This document shows, piece after piece, positions 11,960 to 23,100 of a DNA stretch of 64,000 nucleotides. Origin of the DNA: Avena insularis (taxonomy: Eukaryota > Streptophyta > Magnoliopsida > Poales > Poaceae); NCBI GenBank assembly GCA_023614405.1, contig CM042685.1, positions 310,001-374,000 on the forward strand. Direction: 5' to 3'. The stretch's first letter is position 1. The number at the start of each line of letters is the position of its first letter. The notes below the pieces were generated by a model. The model was not told the origin of the DNA and did no database searches. It saw only the letters and a program-made list of their open reading frames with translations. Made by a program: the position numbers and the translations under genes.

Positions 11960-12340
11960 AGTTCATATCTGACCCACTTCTTACCGATTCGGCAGGAATT
12001 TGTCTTTTTCACCAGAGGTGGACGGAAAGGTTTCAGATCCCCCTGTTGGTACATTGTCCATATAAGGTGGTCTAGTATTTTTGTAAAATGTGTTGGTGGT
12101 TTTTTGAATTAGCCATTTGGTGGTTGCTTCACAAAACCGTCCGTTTTTTATGCTTAGAAAATGGAAAATGCCTTTTTGGTGCGATAAAAAGGAAAACTTC
12201 CTCTTGCAACATTGTTTGCCATGCCATGATGCACATGTATGCACAATATGGCCATATTATCAAAAACTATGCCTTGATTCTAGCCATAACATTGGTCATT
12301 TGACCCGAAAGCCAAGAAACCTTGAATGAGATAGGTCATT
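11960..12340 (-). repeat. Single diverged copy of the ~670-bp repeat found in CACTA 2
   Basis: On the minus strand this stretch matches the unit that is tandemly repeated in element 2 at 24434-25830. Shared landmarks are TTCACAAAATGACCTATC, GGAAGTTTTCCTTTTT, CTGCCGAATCGGTA and ACTACAGGTACATGAT. No open frame is preserved in both elements, so it is probably non-coding. From 11470 to 11960 the sequence is AT-rich and I see nothing in it. Confidence 0.75.
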
Positions 12341-12469
12341 TTGTGAAGGAGATAGAACTGGAATGCAACTAATAGTAAGTTACATAAAGCCGAACTGGAA
12401 CTGAAAATTAAGATACATGGCCAGATTAAGTAACAATCGGCCGAACTTGTTTCGGAATGTTGGAGTGAT

Positions 12470-12985
12470 TCAGTCATGCTCCTGCCTACACCTGTAATAC
12501 TCACCACTATAGTCGTCGTAATCGCCACCGCCGTCATCGCTATCGTCGTCGGGGTCGCCGTAATTCAACCTTGAAGGCTGAGTACGCGTGGGATGGACTT
12601 GAGGGTAGCGCAGACAGGGGTTAGAGTCGGCGGCAGTGTCATAGGCCATGACGCTCGGGAGAGTCCGACCGCGCCACCATAGCCGACGGCCGGCCTCGTT
12701 GAAGTTAGGAGGAGGTGGGCCGTCCTCCTCGTACTGGCAGCGCCTCTCACGCCGATCCACGAAGAAGGCTTCCTGTAGGGAAATAGTCGGGATTCCATCT
12801 GGATTCTCCGCTGCTCGGCGTGAGCTCAAGTAGTAGTGGTTCGTGATGGCCATCCGCGCCACACCTAGAGGGACAGGAGAACTGCACGCCTCAAGGCCAA
12901 AGATCCAGCCGACGGGGACATAGTAGCTGACGGGGTAGTTCGAGGCCTCCGCCTCGCCTCAAGTTAGTGCTACGGTGGAAGCCAT
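12470..12985 (-). pseudogene. Accessory or captured small gene in CACTA 1, unknown function
   Basis: The minus strand gives ATG at 12985 (MASTVALT), a TGA at 12961-12959, then the same frame stays open to 12470, about 172 codons in all. The frame before and after the stop is GC-rich and gene-like. It contains SNYPVSYYVPVGWIFGL, then LQEAFFVDRRERRCQYE, PPPPNFNEAGRRLWWRG and an acidic tail (DPDDDSDDGGGDYDDYSG). The TGA could come from CGA by C-to-T change, which would leave a once-intact protein. I do not recognise the family. A TATA box and E2F-like sites lie directly upstream. The 3' flank (12450-12340) is also found in element 2 at 25830-25940, so the gene was probably once present in both. 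It may be a captured host gene or a genuine third CACTA gene. Confidence 0.6.
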
Positions 12986-13470
12986 GGGAAAGAGTGATGA
13001 GGTTGCATATGAGTCTAGAGATGTGCAATGACAATGGAGGCCAACCCTACATATATATATAGTGAATCAAGGGAAGAACTGAGGAAGAATCAAGGGAAGA
13101 AAAATGGCGGGAAGAAAAATGGCGGGAAAAAATGGCGGGAAGAAAAATGGCGGGAAAAAATATGGAGGGGAGAAATAGAAGGAAGAATAATGGCTCATTT
13201 AGGGGCGCAAAGCGCCTCCGCCTCCCTGGGGTTAGTGCTACGGTGGAAGCCATGGGAAAGAGTGATGAGGTTGCATATATGAGTCTAGAGATGTGCAATG
13301 ACAATGGAGGCCAACCCCACATATATATATAGTGAACTGGCGGGAAGAACTGGAGGGAAGAACTGGTGGGAAAAAATAGCGGGAAGAAAAATGGCGGGAA
13401 AAAATGGCGGGAAGAAAAATGGCGGGAAAAAATATGGAGGGGAGAAATAGAAGGAAGAATAATGGCTCAT
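12963..13470. repeat. ~268-bp tandem duplication of the accessory-gene promoter and start
   Basis: The segment beginning GTTAGTGCTACGGTGGAAGC occurs at 12963 and again at 13231. The second copy has its own ATG (reading MASTVALTPG then running out of frame), its own TATA-like run near 13320-13330, and five GCGGGAA sites between 13339 and 13430. The distal copy is therefore a promoter with a truncated gene start. Confidence 0.85.
13049..13157 (-). promoter_or_regulatory. TATA box and clustered E2F-like sites upstream of the accessory gene
   Basis: Reading the minus strand toward the ATG at 12985, there are four TTCCCGCC sites (13157-13106). Two of them are the full TTTCCCGCC form, at 13157-13149 and 13129-13121. 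A TATA-like CTATATATATATG follows about 50 bp downstream at 13062-13050, and the start codon lies about 65 bp further. TTTCCCGC is the established plant and animal E2F/DP consensus. Order and spacing are those of a simple promoter. E2F control is inference from sequence only. Confidence 0.6.
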
Positions 13471-13589
13471 TTAATACATATACTGTTAACAGAAGAAATA
13501 TGACATTTTTCTAAAAATGGGACGGTTGGAGGGATTTCAGGCTGGGCCAGGCAGCACTAATGATAGGGGTGAGTGTCGACATTATGTCG

Positions 13590-13860
13590 TGCGGCGTGTA
13601 CCTTGTCCCGGATGGTGTCACCAACCGGGACTAAAGATGAACCTTTAGTCCCGGGTTGAGACACCAACCGGGACAAAACACGAGTCAGCACTAATAATAG
13701 GGGTGAGTGTCAACATTATGTCGTGCGGCGTGTACCTTGTCCCGGATGGTGTCACCAACCGGGACTAAAGATGAACCTTTAGTCCCGGTTGGAGACACCA
13801 ACCGGGACAAAACACGAGTCAGCACTAATAATAGGGGTGAGTGTCGACATTATTTCGTAA
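13590..13860. repeat. Internal TTTAGTCCCGG-type palindromes in CACTA 1
   Basis: Two near-identical copies of about 120 bp (from about 13550 and 13680) hold GTCACCAACCGGGACTAAAG facing CTTTAGTCCCGGTTGG. This is the repeat type used at the termini of CACTA 2, not the TTTAACACCGG type used at the termini of this element. The same motif order with GTCGACATTATG is found, inverted, in element 2 at 24280-24430. Confidence 0.85.
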
Positions 13861-13884
13861 GTGTCGACACTATGTCGAGCTGCT

Positions 13885-14215
13885 TGTACTATAAATAGGC
13901 ATCCTTGTGAGTCCAGTCCTCCAGCCAGTTTGAGGCATCTCCAAGATGGTTTTGAGCGAGGGACACCACTACGGCCAGTTTCGGGGAGATGCTTGGAGCC
14001 CGATCCTCCGCATCTCCGAGAAACTGGTCATAGAGGCACTCCTAATATGTGAAATTAGTTAGCTCCTGTGTATTGATCTAGTTAGAGAAGTTACAAGCTG
14101 CAAGATGGTTTCGAGAGCAGGACACCACTACGGCCAGTTGGGGAGATCTTGTGGAGCCCAGCCTCCCAAGATCTCTCCAAGAAACTGGTCATAGAGGCAC
14201 TCCCTAATATGTGAC
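13885..14215 (+). ncRNA. Predicted TATA-led hairpin array, antisense to CACTA 1
   Basis: On the plus strand, opposite to the element genes, ACTATAAATAGG (13888-13899) resembles a TATA box. Downstream are two hairpin units about 159 bp apart. The first has arms GGCCAGTTTC..GGAGATGC and GCATCTCC..GAAACTGGTC around a 17-nt loop (about 13970-14032). The stem is about 24 nt with a central 2-nt mismatch. The second (about 14130-14192) has the same arms with GGAGATCTT/AAGATCTCTCC. Between them lies a conserved spacer (GATCTAGTTAGAGAAGTTACAA). Reading runs toward the 3' end of TNP2. Element 2 has three such units in the same relative position and orientation. A small-RNA precursor is my inference; no expression is known to me. 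Confidence 0.4.
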
Positions 14216-14345
14216 CGTGCGCATTTGGAGCTCAGATCTTAATGGTAAGTACGAATCGGGACAACTTCTTCTCATAGTCCCGGTCCATCCACAAAACAAG
14301 ACTAACACTCAAGACATGTATTAATATTAAAAACATGAACTAGAG

Positions 14346-17300
14346 TTACATAATATGAACATGAACTTCTTGGCATATGTCCTTCCTTATGATCGCTTGA
14401 CGTAACCATGGAGCATCTTCTTTACTTAACGGAATGCTTGGGTCAGTTTTCCTTTGTGAAGGGCGGAATTTCATCAAACTTATTATAATCTTTCCGACAT
14501 GTACATCTTGTCCTCGATTCCCACGATGTTTCTTTTCCCCGAAAGAACTATGTGACACTTTGGCTCATCATATGATGTATTCGTTTGCATATTTTTCTTT
14601 TTTTGGTCCGGAGGACATGTCCTTCACATAGAAAACCTGAGCCACATCATTGGCTAGGGCGAATGGTCTCTAAGTTCTTGTCTACCTTCATAAGATTGTT
14701 GAGATCCACTGTTGTCATTCCGTACTTCTTGTCTACCTCAACCCTTCCTCCTATTAGCTTGACCCATTTGCATCGAAACAAGGGGACCTTAAAATTAGGT
14801 CCATAGTCAAGTTCCCATATCTCCTCTATGAACCCATAATACGTGGTCTTCTGCCCATTGTCTTCTGCTGCATCGAAGCGGACACCACTATTTTGGTTGG
14901 TGCTCTTTTTATCTTGGCCTATCGTGTAAAATGTATTCCCATTTATCTCGTACCCTTGGAAAGTACATACAGTCGAAGATGGTGTCCTGGCCAACAAGTA
15001 CAGCTGATCCCCAACAGTGGTGTTATTCGTGAGAAGTCTGTGCAGCCAGCCGTCAAAACTCGCCATGTGTTCACTTATAATCCATTCATCGACCGCCCGG
15101 GTGTTTGAGGCGTATTAAATTCTTGTGTTCATTGATATACGGGGCAACCAAGATAGATCTTTGTAAAACCGTGTAGTTTTCTTGATTGAGAGAATGCCCG
15201 TCCCTACATATCATTGCTTTACATCCTAGGGTGCCTTTTCCACGCAGTCTCCCCTCATGTCGTGATTACGGAACACCAATCGCCTTAAGGTCAGGAATAA
15301 AATCAACAGAACTCAATGACCTCCTCATTACATAGCCCTTGGAGATGCTTCCTTCGGCCTAGCGATTATGAACATATTTCTTTAAGACTCCATGTACCTC
15401 TCAAAGGGAACATATTGTGTAGAAATACAGGAGAATGGAAATCTCTTCTACTAGGTGAACCAGGAGATGCGTCATAATATTGAAGAAGGATGGTGGGAAT
15501 ACCAACTCAAAGCTGACAAGACATTGGGCCACATCTGTTTGTAACCCTGGTAGGCTTTCTGGATCGATTACCTTCTGAGATATTGCATTGAGGAATGCAC
15601 ATAGCTTCACAATGGGTACTCAAACATTTTCAGGTAGAAGTCCCCCTCAATGCAATCGGAAGCAATTGTGTCATAATCACGTGGCAGTCATGAGACTTCA
15701 CGTTTTGGAATTTTTTCTCTGCCATATTTATTATTCCCTTTATATTCGATGAGAAGTCAGACGGGACCTTGATACTGCTCAGACATTCAAAAAAGATTTC
15801 CTTCTCTGCTTTGGTAAGAGTGTAGCTGGCAGGAGTTAAGTGGCATCGTTTACCCTTCTCGTTCTCAGGATGCATAGGCTCTTCAGGGGCTTTCAGACGT
15901 TGCTGGTCCTGCCGTGCTTTCGGTGTATCTTTTGTCTTCCCATACACTCCTAGAAAGCCTAGCAGGTTCACGCAAACATTCTTAAATCACGTGCATCACG
16001 TCGATTGAAGAGCGGACCTCTAAGACTTTCCAATAGGGTAGGTCCCAAAATATAGATTGCTTCTTCCACATGGGCGCGTGTCCGGCATCGTCATTCGGAA
16101 CAGATAGACTTCCAGGACCTTTTTCAAAGATTACTTCTAGGTCCTTGACCATACCAAATACCTCCTCACCGGTACGGAGGACAGGCTTCCTCCGGGGTTC
16201 TTCCAGACATTTGAAATGCTTGCCTTTCTTTCTTACTGGATGCAGGTTCGGAAGAAATCGGCGATACCCTAGGTACACAACCTTCTTACATTTATCCAAG
16301 TATACACTTTCAGTCTCATCTAAACAGTGTGTGCATGCATTGTATCCCTTGTTTGTCTGCCCTGAAATGTTTTTAAGAGCAGGCCAATCATTGATGGTTA
16401 TGAAAAGCAATGCTCGTAGGTCAAATGGCTCCCCTTTGTGCTCATCCCACATACGTACACCTGGTTTGGCCCACAACTGTAAAAGTTCTTCAACTAATGG
16501 CCTTAGGTACACATCAATGTCGTTGCCGGGTTGCCTCGGGCCTTGGATGAGCACTGGCATCATAATGAACTTCCTCTTCATACACAACCAAGGAGGAAGG
16601 TTATAGATACATAGAGTCACAGGCCAAGTGCTGTGACTGCAGCTCTGCTCACCAAAAGGATTCATGTCGTCTGTACTTAGACCAAACCTTAAGTTCCTTG
16701 CGTCACGTGCGAAGTCCGGGTACTCTCGCTCGACTTTTCTCCACTGTGACCCATCAGCGGGGTGTCTCAACATCGCGTCTTTCTTACGGTCTTCCATGTG
16801 CCATCGCAACAACTTGGCATGCTCTTTATTTCTGAAGAGACGTTTTAACCGTGGTATTATAGGAGCATACCACATAACCTTGGTGGGAACCTTCTTCCTA
16901 GGGGCCTCGCCCTCAACATCGCCAGGATCATCTCGTCTGATCTTATACTGCAGTGCAGTGCATACCGGGCATGCATCCAAATTCTCGTACTTCTCACCGC
17001 GGTAGAGGATGCAGTCATTAATGCAGGCATGTATCTTCTGCACATCTAATCCTAGAGGGCAGACAACCTTCTTTGCTTGGTATGTACTGTCGGGCAACTC
17101 ATTATTTCTTGGAAGAAGATTCTTCATTTTTACCAACAACTTTGAAAATGTGCTGTCAGTCACACCGTTCTCTGTCTTCCATTGCAGCAAATCCAGTGTG
17201 GTACCTAGCTTTTTGTGGCCATCTTCGCAAGTTGGATACAACAATGTTTTGTGATCCTTTAACATCTGCTCCAGCTTCTCCTTCTCCTTTTCAGTTTCAC

Positions 17301-17706
17301 ATTCTTCCTTTGCATCAGTAATGGCCCGACCAAGATCGTCATCAGCGGGCCCATCTGTTGCCTCTTGATCTTCATTATCTACCCTCGTTGCAGTATCATC
17401 ATATTCAGGATACATATTATGATAGTTGTCATCATCCTCTTCTTCTTCGTTGTCTTCCATCACAACCCCTTTTTCTCCGTGCTTGGTCCAACAATTATAG
17501 CTGGGCATGAAACCGGATCGAAGCAGGTGGGCGTGAATGGTTCTGGTATTTGAGTAGTCTTTCTTGTTCTGACAGTGAACACACGGACAGCACATAAAAC
17601 CATTGTGACCATGGTTTGCATTAGCCACAACGATGAAATTTTGGAGGCCCGTAATATACTCGGAAGTGCGGCGGTCACCGTACATCCATTGCCGGTTCAT
17701 CTGCAT
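14346..17706 (-). pseudogene. CACTA 1 TNP2-like transposase, disrupted in the C-terminal half
   Basis: From MNRQWMYGDRR at 17700 (an alternative ATG two codons upstream at 17706) the frame is open for about 570 codons to a stop at 15982. It contains an N-terminal transposase-associated zinc region (CCPCVHCQNKK), an acidic stretch (EEEEDDDNYHNM), then Transposase_21 sequence (DVQKIHACINDCILYRG, CPVCTALQYKIRRDDPG, VMWYAPIIPRLKRLFRN, HPADGSQWRKVEREYPDFA, IDVYLRPLVEELLQLW, ACTHCLDETE, RSSIDVMHV). One extra base near 15990 then shifts the frame. DUF4218-like (NLLGFLGVYGKTKDTP, FFNIMTHLLVHLVEE) and DUF4216-like (YYGFIEEIWELDY, VPLFRCKWVKL) regions follow with stops and shifts to about 14346. The transposase cuts and pastes the element by its ends. 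This is the better preserved TNP2 of the two. Confidence 0.88.
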
Positions 17707-17974
17707 TAATATGTAGTATATATCAAAAATTAATAGGGAGATGACCATTTATATATAGTACATCAATGACACATGAAAGGATAGTTGCCGACCTCGACCG
17801 AGAAGGAAAGAGCAACAAGAAAACTTATTTTGAGCTCTCGGGCATTTCACCGAACACCTCTTGTGCATATGAAAAAACCACAAACTAGCACTCTTCACAC
17901 CCTCTTGCTAGGCTCCAAAATGAGATAGTGAAAAAATGGAAGAGTGGGGTGTGGGCTGCGGTGTCTTATATAGC

Positions 17975-18203
17975 CCCCCCTTTAACACCGGTTCAAGCCA
18001 CGAACCGGTGTTAAAGAAATCTCTGTGAACCATTGTTGCGGGTCCTTTAACACCGGTTCGTGGCACGAACCGGTGTTAAAGGGGGGCTCCTTTTTTGCCG
18101 CACGGGCCACGCTGGTACGCCCCCCCCTTTAACACCGGTTCGTAGAAGAACCGGTGTTAAAGCCCTTTTCCAGGATCAACGAAAAGCCTTGTTTCCACTA
18201 GTG
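17975..18203. repeat. Terminal and subterminal repeats, transposase side of CACTA 1
   Basis: Three palindromes, CTTTAACACCGGTTC...GAACCGGTGTTAAAG, lie at about 17979-18018, 18041-18082 and 18127-18165. They are followed by the terminus ending CCACTAGTG at 18203. The TNP2 start is about 270 bp inside the first palindrome, so this block also serves as the transposase promoter region. Confidence 0.85.
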
Positions 18204-19602
18204 GCCTTTCCTCGAACGCCGCGATTATTTCGCCTTGCAGTGGTGGCGCATTTTTTTCTACCGAACGCCACTAGAAAAATAACTGTTATAAGCCTTTTCC
18301 TACTAGTGACGGGGGCGGCAGGCGGAGGTTCGCTCCGATTGGAGTAGATGAGCTTAGACACGTCCCACAAAGAAAACCTAGGTTTCTAGCACTCAACTCA
18401 ACAATTAGATATGATGATGTCATAACATACCATGTCGCATCAATGATACCAGGTTCTAGCAAGCATATCATAAGCCTTCCCATAATAATAATAATAGTGA
18501 TGGATAAAACAAGTTGAGAGCCGTCAAGACTGGCCCTCCATCAGAAAAGACTAGGAAAGTTGGCGCGGCAACATGCCGCGCCTGTGGCATTTGTTCAGTT
18601 TATGTATATGGCTAGGTTTGACGCTGACATGATTATCGGAAGTTGTTAGATGTTAGACAATGCGCATATATAATAGATATATTCACATTGATACAATATA
18701 AAAAAAAAGTATATATATTCACGCTAGTCTACATGATATATTATATTAACAGCCCCTAGAAAAAATTGCTAATAGAAAATTACTCACCGTCAAAGAGTGT
18801 CAGTAGAAAAAATTACTTAGGAAGGCCAAAAAGTTGTGTCGAAAAATCATTATCTATGCAAAAATTTACCTTCGATAATTTACAGACAAAATCGTGACTG
18901 TGATGACACTCTTTTGATGATTATTTGAGAAGACATTAAGTATTTAAATTTGACGCAAATGTTTGTGAAATATTGTGCTCTCTCAAATAGTTCTTCCATG
19001 AGCTTGTTTAGATGACTCTCTATGTATGTCTTTTCTTTCGGTGGCCATTATTCCCTGTTATACTGAACTGGTTATAACTTCTAATCACCTATTTCATGTT
19101 TATCCTTTATATACAGAATATTCTTTTATGATGTAATAACTAACTGCAGATAAATAGATAAATGTAAAATGTGTAGTTAACATATACTCCATTTGACACG
19201 TGCAAGGTGTAGTTACTATAAACAACATGTGAGTAGGCACCAACATCCACCCGGGATGCATTTGACGAAGCTAGTAAGTGTAATTCTCAGCGCGTATATC
19301 TTGGTTGATATAAGAACTTCACCACGTTAAAGATAGGAAGAAAATTTCGCTACAGTGAATAAACTTCTCCTGTTATGTTCTTTAGTTCCTATTTTTCATT
19401 TTTTTTCTAGGCTATGCCAAAGCCCATCTGTCGTATTTTGTAGGCATATGCAAGCAGTACTTCACATATTGATGACATCAGCTAGCTGTAGGATGACACA
19501 CGCACGCGTGGAAGAAAAACACGGCCGCTGTGAAAAAACAAAGCAAGCACAATAGTCAATATAGCACACACATACAGGGTACCTTCTCTCGTTCCTCCGG
19601 AA
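18204..19602. other. Spacer between the two CACTA elements, no gene seen
   Basis: The first 105 bp (18204-18308) end in CCTTTTCCTACTAGTG and look like a second, different CACTA-type end or a very small defective element sharing the terminal CACTAGTG. From 18309 to 19599 the sequence is AT-rich with no open frame or repeat that I can support. The last three bases, GAA (19600-19602), are the left copy of the target duplication of element 2. Confidence 0.6.
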
Positions 19603-19860
19603 CACTAGTGGAAAAAGGGCCATCCGTTCGTGACCCCTCAGAGCATTAGTCCCGGTTGCGCCACCAACCGGGACTAATGCTGGCACGCGTCCCGGTTGGA
19701 GCGGGCATGGGGTCAGGGGGCATGCGTCCCGGTTGGTAAGGGCGAATAGGTCCCGGTTGGAGCCAGCAACCGGGACTAAAGGTTTGGCCACAGCCACGTG
19801 GCGTGGCACGCACCTTTAGTCCCGGTTGCTGGCTCCAACCAGGACGTATTCTCCTGCCCT
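19603..19860. repeat. Terminal and subterminal repeats, transposase side of CACTA 2
   Basis: Palindromes are of the CATTAGTCCCGGTTG/CAACCGGGACTAATG and CTTTAGTCCCGGTTGCTGG/CCAGCAACCGGGACTAAAG kind, with additional single GTCCCGGTTGG motifs between 19643 and 19845. TATA-like CTCTATAAATGC follows at 19858-19869, a plausible TNP2 promoter. Confidence 0.85.
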
Positions 19861-20181
19861 CTATAAATGCAACGCCCCGGTCCCCTCTGTCTCCACTCTG
19901 TTTTTTCTGTTGGTGGAAGGTGTGAGGGGTGTGCTAGTTTTTTCTCTTCTATGCATGCATTGAAGTGTTTGATGAAATGTTTGAGTGAATAATCCCGTTC
20001 AATTACTCATAGAACAAAAATATAGAAGGTGTCCGAAACGCAATTGAGCTTTCTCCTCTTTATTTTCCTCGATCGAGGTTAGCAATCTTATCTTTTCGCT
20101 GTCATTGATACAATTCATGTGTCGATGTGAATTGGTTATTTCACTATTTATGATGTCCTGTTTTTTGATAAACTTACTTAT

Positions 20182-23100
20182 ATGATGCAGATGAACGGTC
20201 GGGAATGGATGTACGGTGACGGTAGCGTGGCAGGGTATATGAAAGGCGTGGATAAATTTATCGATGTGGCTACGGCAAACAAAGAGAATGGTTTTATACG
20301 TTGTCCATGTGTTCAATGTCGGAACAACAAGGAGTACTCTTCCTCGAAAATCATTCGCGGCCACCTGATTGTGAAAGGTTTCATGCCCAACTATAATTGC
20401 TGGACCAAGCACGGGGAAAGAGGGGTTATGATGGAAGATGGTGAAGAAGAAGATGATGATAACAACTATCATCATATGTTTCCTGAATATAGTGATACTG
20501 CAATGGAAGACAATGGAGAGGAAGGAGGTGAAGAACGGGCATCAGATGAGCCGGCTGATGAACTTGGTAGGGTCATTTCTGATGCAAAGCGAGACTGTGA
20601 AACAGAAAATGAGAAGTTGAAGTTAGAGGGCATGTTAGAAGATCACAAGAAATTGTTGTACCCAAATTGTGAAGATGGCAGCACAAAGCTCGGTACCACA
20701 CTGGAATTGTTGCGATGGAAGGCGAGTGTGGTCTAACTCCTCATTTGAAAAGATGCTGAAAATAATGAAGCTGAAGTTTCCAAAACATAACGAACTTCCC
20801 GAGAGTACCTACGAAGCAAAGAAGACTCTCTGTCCTCTAGTATTAGATGTGCAAAAGATACATGCATGCATTAATGACTACATCCTCTACCGCGGTAAGG
20901 AGTATGCGAATTTAGATAAATGTCCGGTATGCAATGCGTTGCGGTATAAGATCAGACGAGATGACCCTGGTGATGATGAGGGAGAGCCCCTCCGGAAGAG
21001 GGTTCCTGCTAAGGTTATGTGGTATGCTCCTATAATACCAAGGTTGAAACGCATGTTCAGAAACAAAGAGCATGCCAGGTTGTTGCGATGGCACAAAGAA
21101 GACCGTAAGAAAGACGGGAAGTTGAGACACCCTGCTGATGGGTCACAGTGGAGAAAAATCGAGAGACTTCCCAGACTTTGCGGTGACAAGGAACTTATGG
21201 TTTGGTCTAAGTACGGATGGCATGAATCCTTTTGGGGAGCAGAGCTGCGATTCTGACACCTGGCCCGTGACTCTATGTATCTACAACCTGCCTCCTTGGT
21301 TGTGCATGAAGCGTAAGTTCATTATGATGCCAGTGCTCATCCAAGGCCCGAAGCAACCGGGCAACGACATTGATGTGTACCTTAGGCCATTAGTTGAAGA
21401 ACTCTTACAGTTGTGGGGCAAACCAGGTGTACGTGCGTGGGATGAGAACAAACAGGAGCCATTTGATCTACGAGGGTTGTTATTCGTAACCATCAATGAT
21501 TGGCCTGCTCTTAGTAACCTTTCAGGACAGACAAACAAGGGATATAAGGCATGCACCCACTGTTTAGATAAGACCGAAGGTACATATTTGCATAAATGCA
21601 AGAAGGTTGTGTACCTGGCGAATCGATGATTTCTTCCGACCAATCATCCCGTAAGAAAGAAAGGCAAGCATTTCAAAGGTGAGGCAGATCACCGGAAGAA
21701 GCCTGAACTCCCTGCTGGTGATGATGTATTTGGTATGGTCAAGGACATAGAAGTAATCTTTGGAAAGGGTCCCGGCGGTCAATCAGTTCCGAACGACGTC
21801 GCTACATGACACGCACCCATGTGGAAGAAGAAATCTATATTTTGGGAGCTGCCATATTGGAAAGTCCTGCGTGTCCGCTCTTCAATCGACGTGATACACG
21901 TGACGAAGAATCTTTGCGTGAACCTGCTAGGATTCCTAGACATGTATGGGAAGACAAAAGATACACCAGAAGCAGGAGGACCAAAAATTATGAAAGACCC
22001 AAAGAACATGCATACACAGAACAAGACGTATAAAGGTCGTCACTTAAGTCGTGCCAGCTATGCTCTTACCAAAGCAGAGAAGGAAATCTTTTTTGAAGTC
22101 CTTTACAGTATCAAGGTGCCGTCGGGCTTCTCATCTAATATAAAGGGGATAATAAATATGGCAGAGAAAAGTTCCAAAACCTGAAGTCTCATGACTGTCA
22201 CGTGATTATGACGCAGTTGCTTCCGATTGCATTGAGGGGGCTTCTACCGGAAAATGTTCGAGTACCCATTGTGAAGCTGTGTTCATTCCTCAATGCAATA
22301 TCTCAGAAGGTAATCAATCCAGATATTCTTCCAAGGTTACAGAAGGATGTGGTACAATGTCTTGTTAGTTTTGAATTGGTGTTCCCACCATCCTTCTTCA
22401 ATATTATGACGCATCTCCTGGTTCATCTAGTGGAAGAGATTGCCATTCTCGGTCCGATTTCTGCACAATATGTTCCCCTTTGAGAGGTTCATGGGAGTCT
22501 TAAAGAAATATGTTCATAACCGTGCTAGACCAGAAGGAAGCATCTCAAGGGATATGGAACGGAGGTCATTGAGTTTTGTGTTGACTTTATTCGACCTTAA
22601 GCCGATTGGTGTTTCGACTCGCGGCATGAGGGAAGACTAAGTGGAAAAACACTGGGAAAGAAAGCAATGATATGTAGGGATGGGGATTCTTTCACTAAAG
22701 CACACTACATAGTTCTACATAATTCCACCTTGGCAGCTCCGTATATCGAGGAACACAAGAATATTATACGCTCCAAAAACCCGGGGAAGCCTGAATCATG
22801 GATTACAGATGAACACATGAAGTCTTTCGGTGGTTGGATGCGGACACATCTCTTGAATGACACCACTGTTGGAGATCAGCTATACTTGTTGGCGCGTCAC
22901 CATCTTCTCATGTATTGAATTTCAAGGGCGAAATAAATGGGAATACATTCTCACGATCGCCCAAGATAAAAAGAGCACCAACCAAAATAGTGGTGTCCGC
23001 TTTGATGCAATAGACGAGAATGGACAAAAGGACACATATTATGGTTACATAGAGGAGATATGGGAACTAGACTATGGAGTCTCTTTTAAGGTCCCTTTGT

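Larger units (their letters stand above)
5547..18203 (-). mobile_element. CACTA element 1, complete length, minus orientation
   Basis: The element starts with CACTAGTGTAGAC at 5547, and its other end at 18203 reads CACTAGTGGAAACAAGG on the minus strand. CACTA element 2 has the same pair of end types (CACTAGTGTAGA at the ORF2 side, CACTAGTGGAAA at the transposase side), which supports these limits. Contents on the minus strand are: palindromic repeats, TNP2 gene, hairpin array (opposite strand), accessory gene, ORF2, palindromic repeats. The flanks ACA and GCC do not match as a 3-bp duplication. An alternative right end at 18308 (flank ACG) matches 2 of 3 bases. Both genes are broken, so the copy is probably immobile without help. 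Confidence 0.85.

Noticed and set aside
16070..16606. 178-codon plus-strand open frame
   Set aside because: Antisense shadow of the well supported TNP2 frame on the minus strand.
5547..18308. Alternative limit of CACTA 1 at 18308
   Set aside because: The flank ACG matches ACA at only 2 of 3 bases, whereas the end at 18203 has the CACTAGTGGAAA form shared with element 2; kept as an alternative only.
19640..19850. GTCCCGGTTGG palindromes as terminators, CRISPR repeats or independent MITEs
   Set aside because: Their position at both ends and at ORF2 of the CACTA elements fits subterminal binding repeats; the organism is a plant and spacing is irregular.
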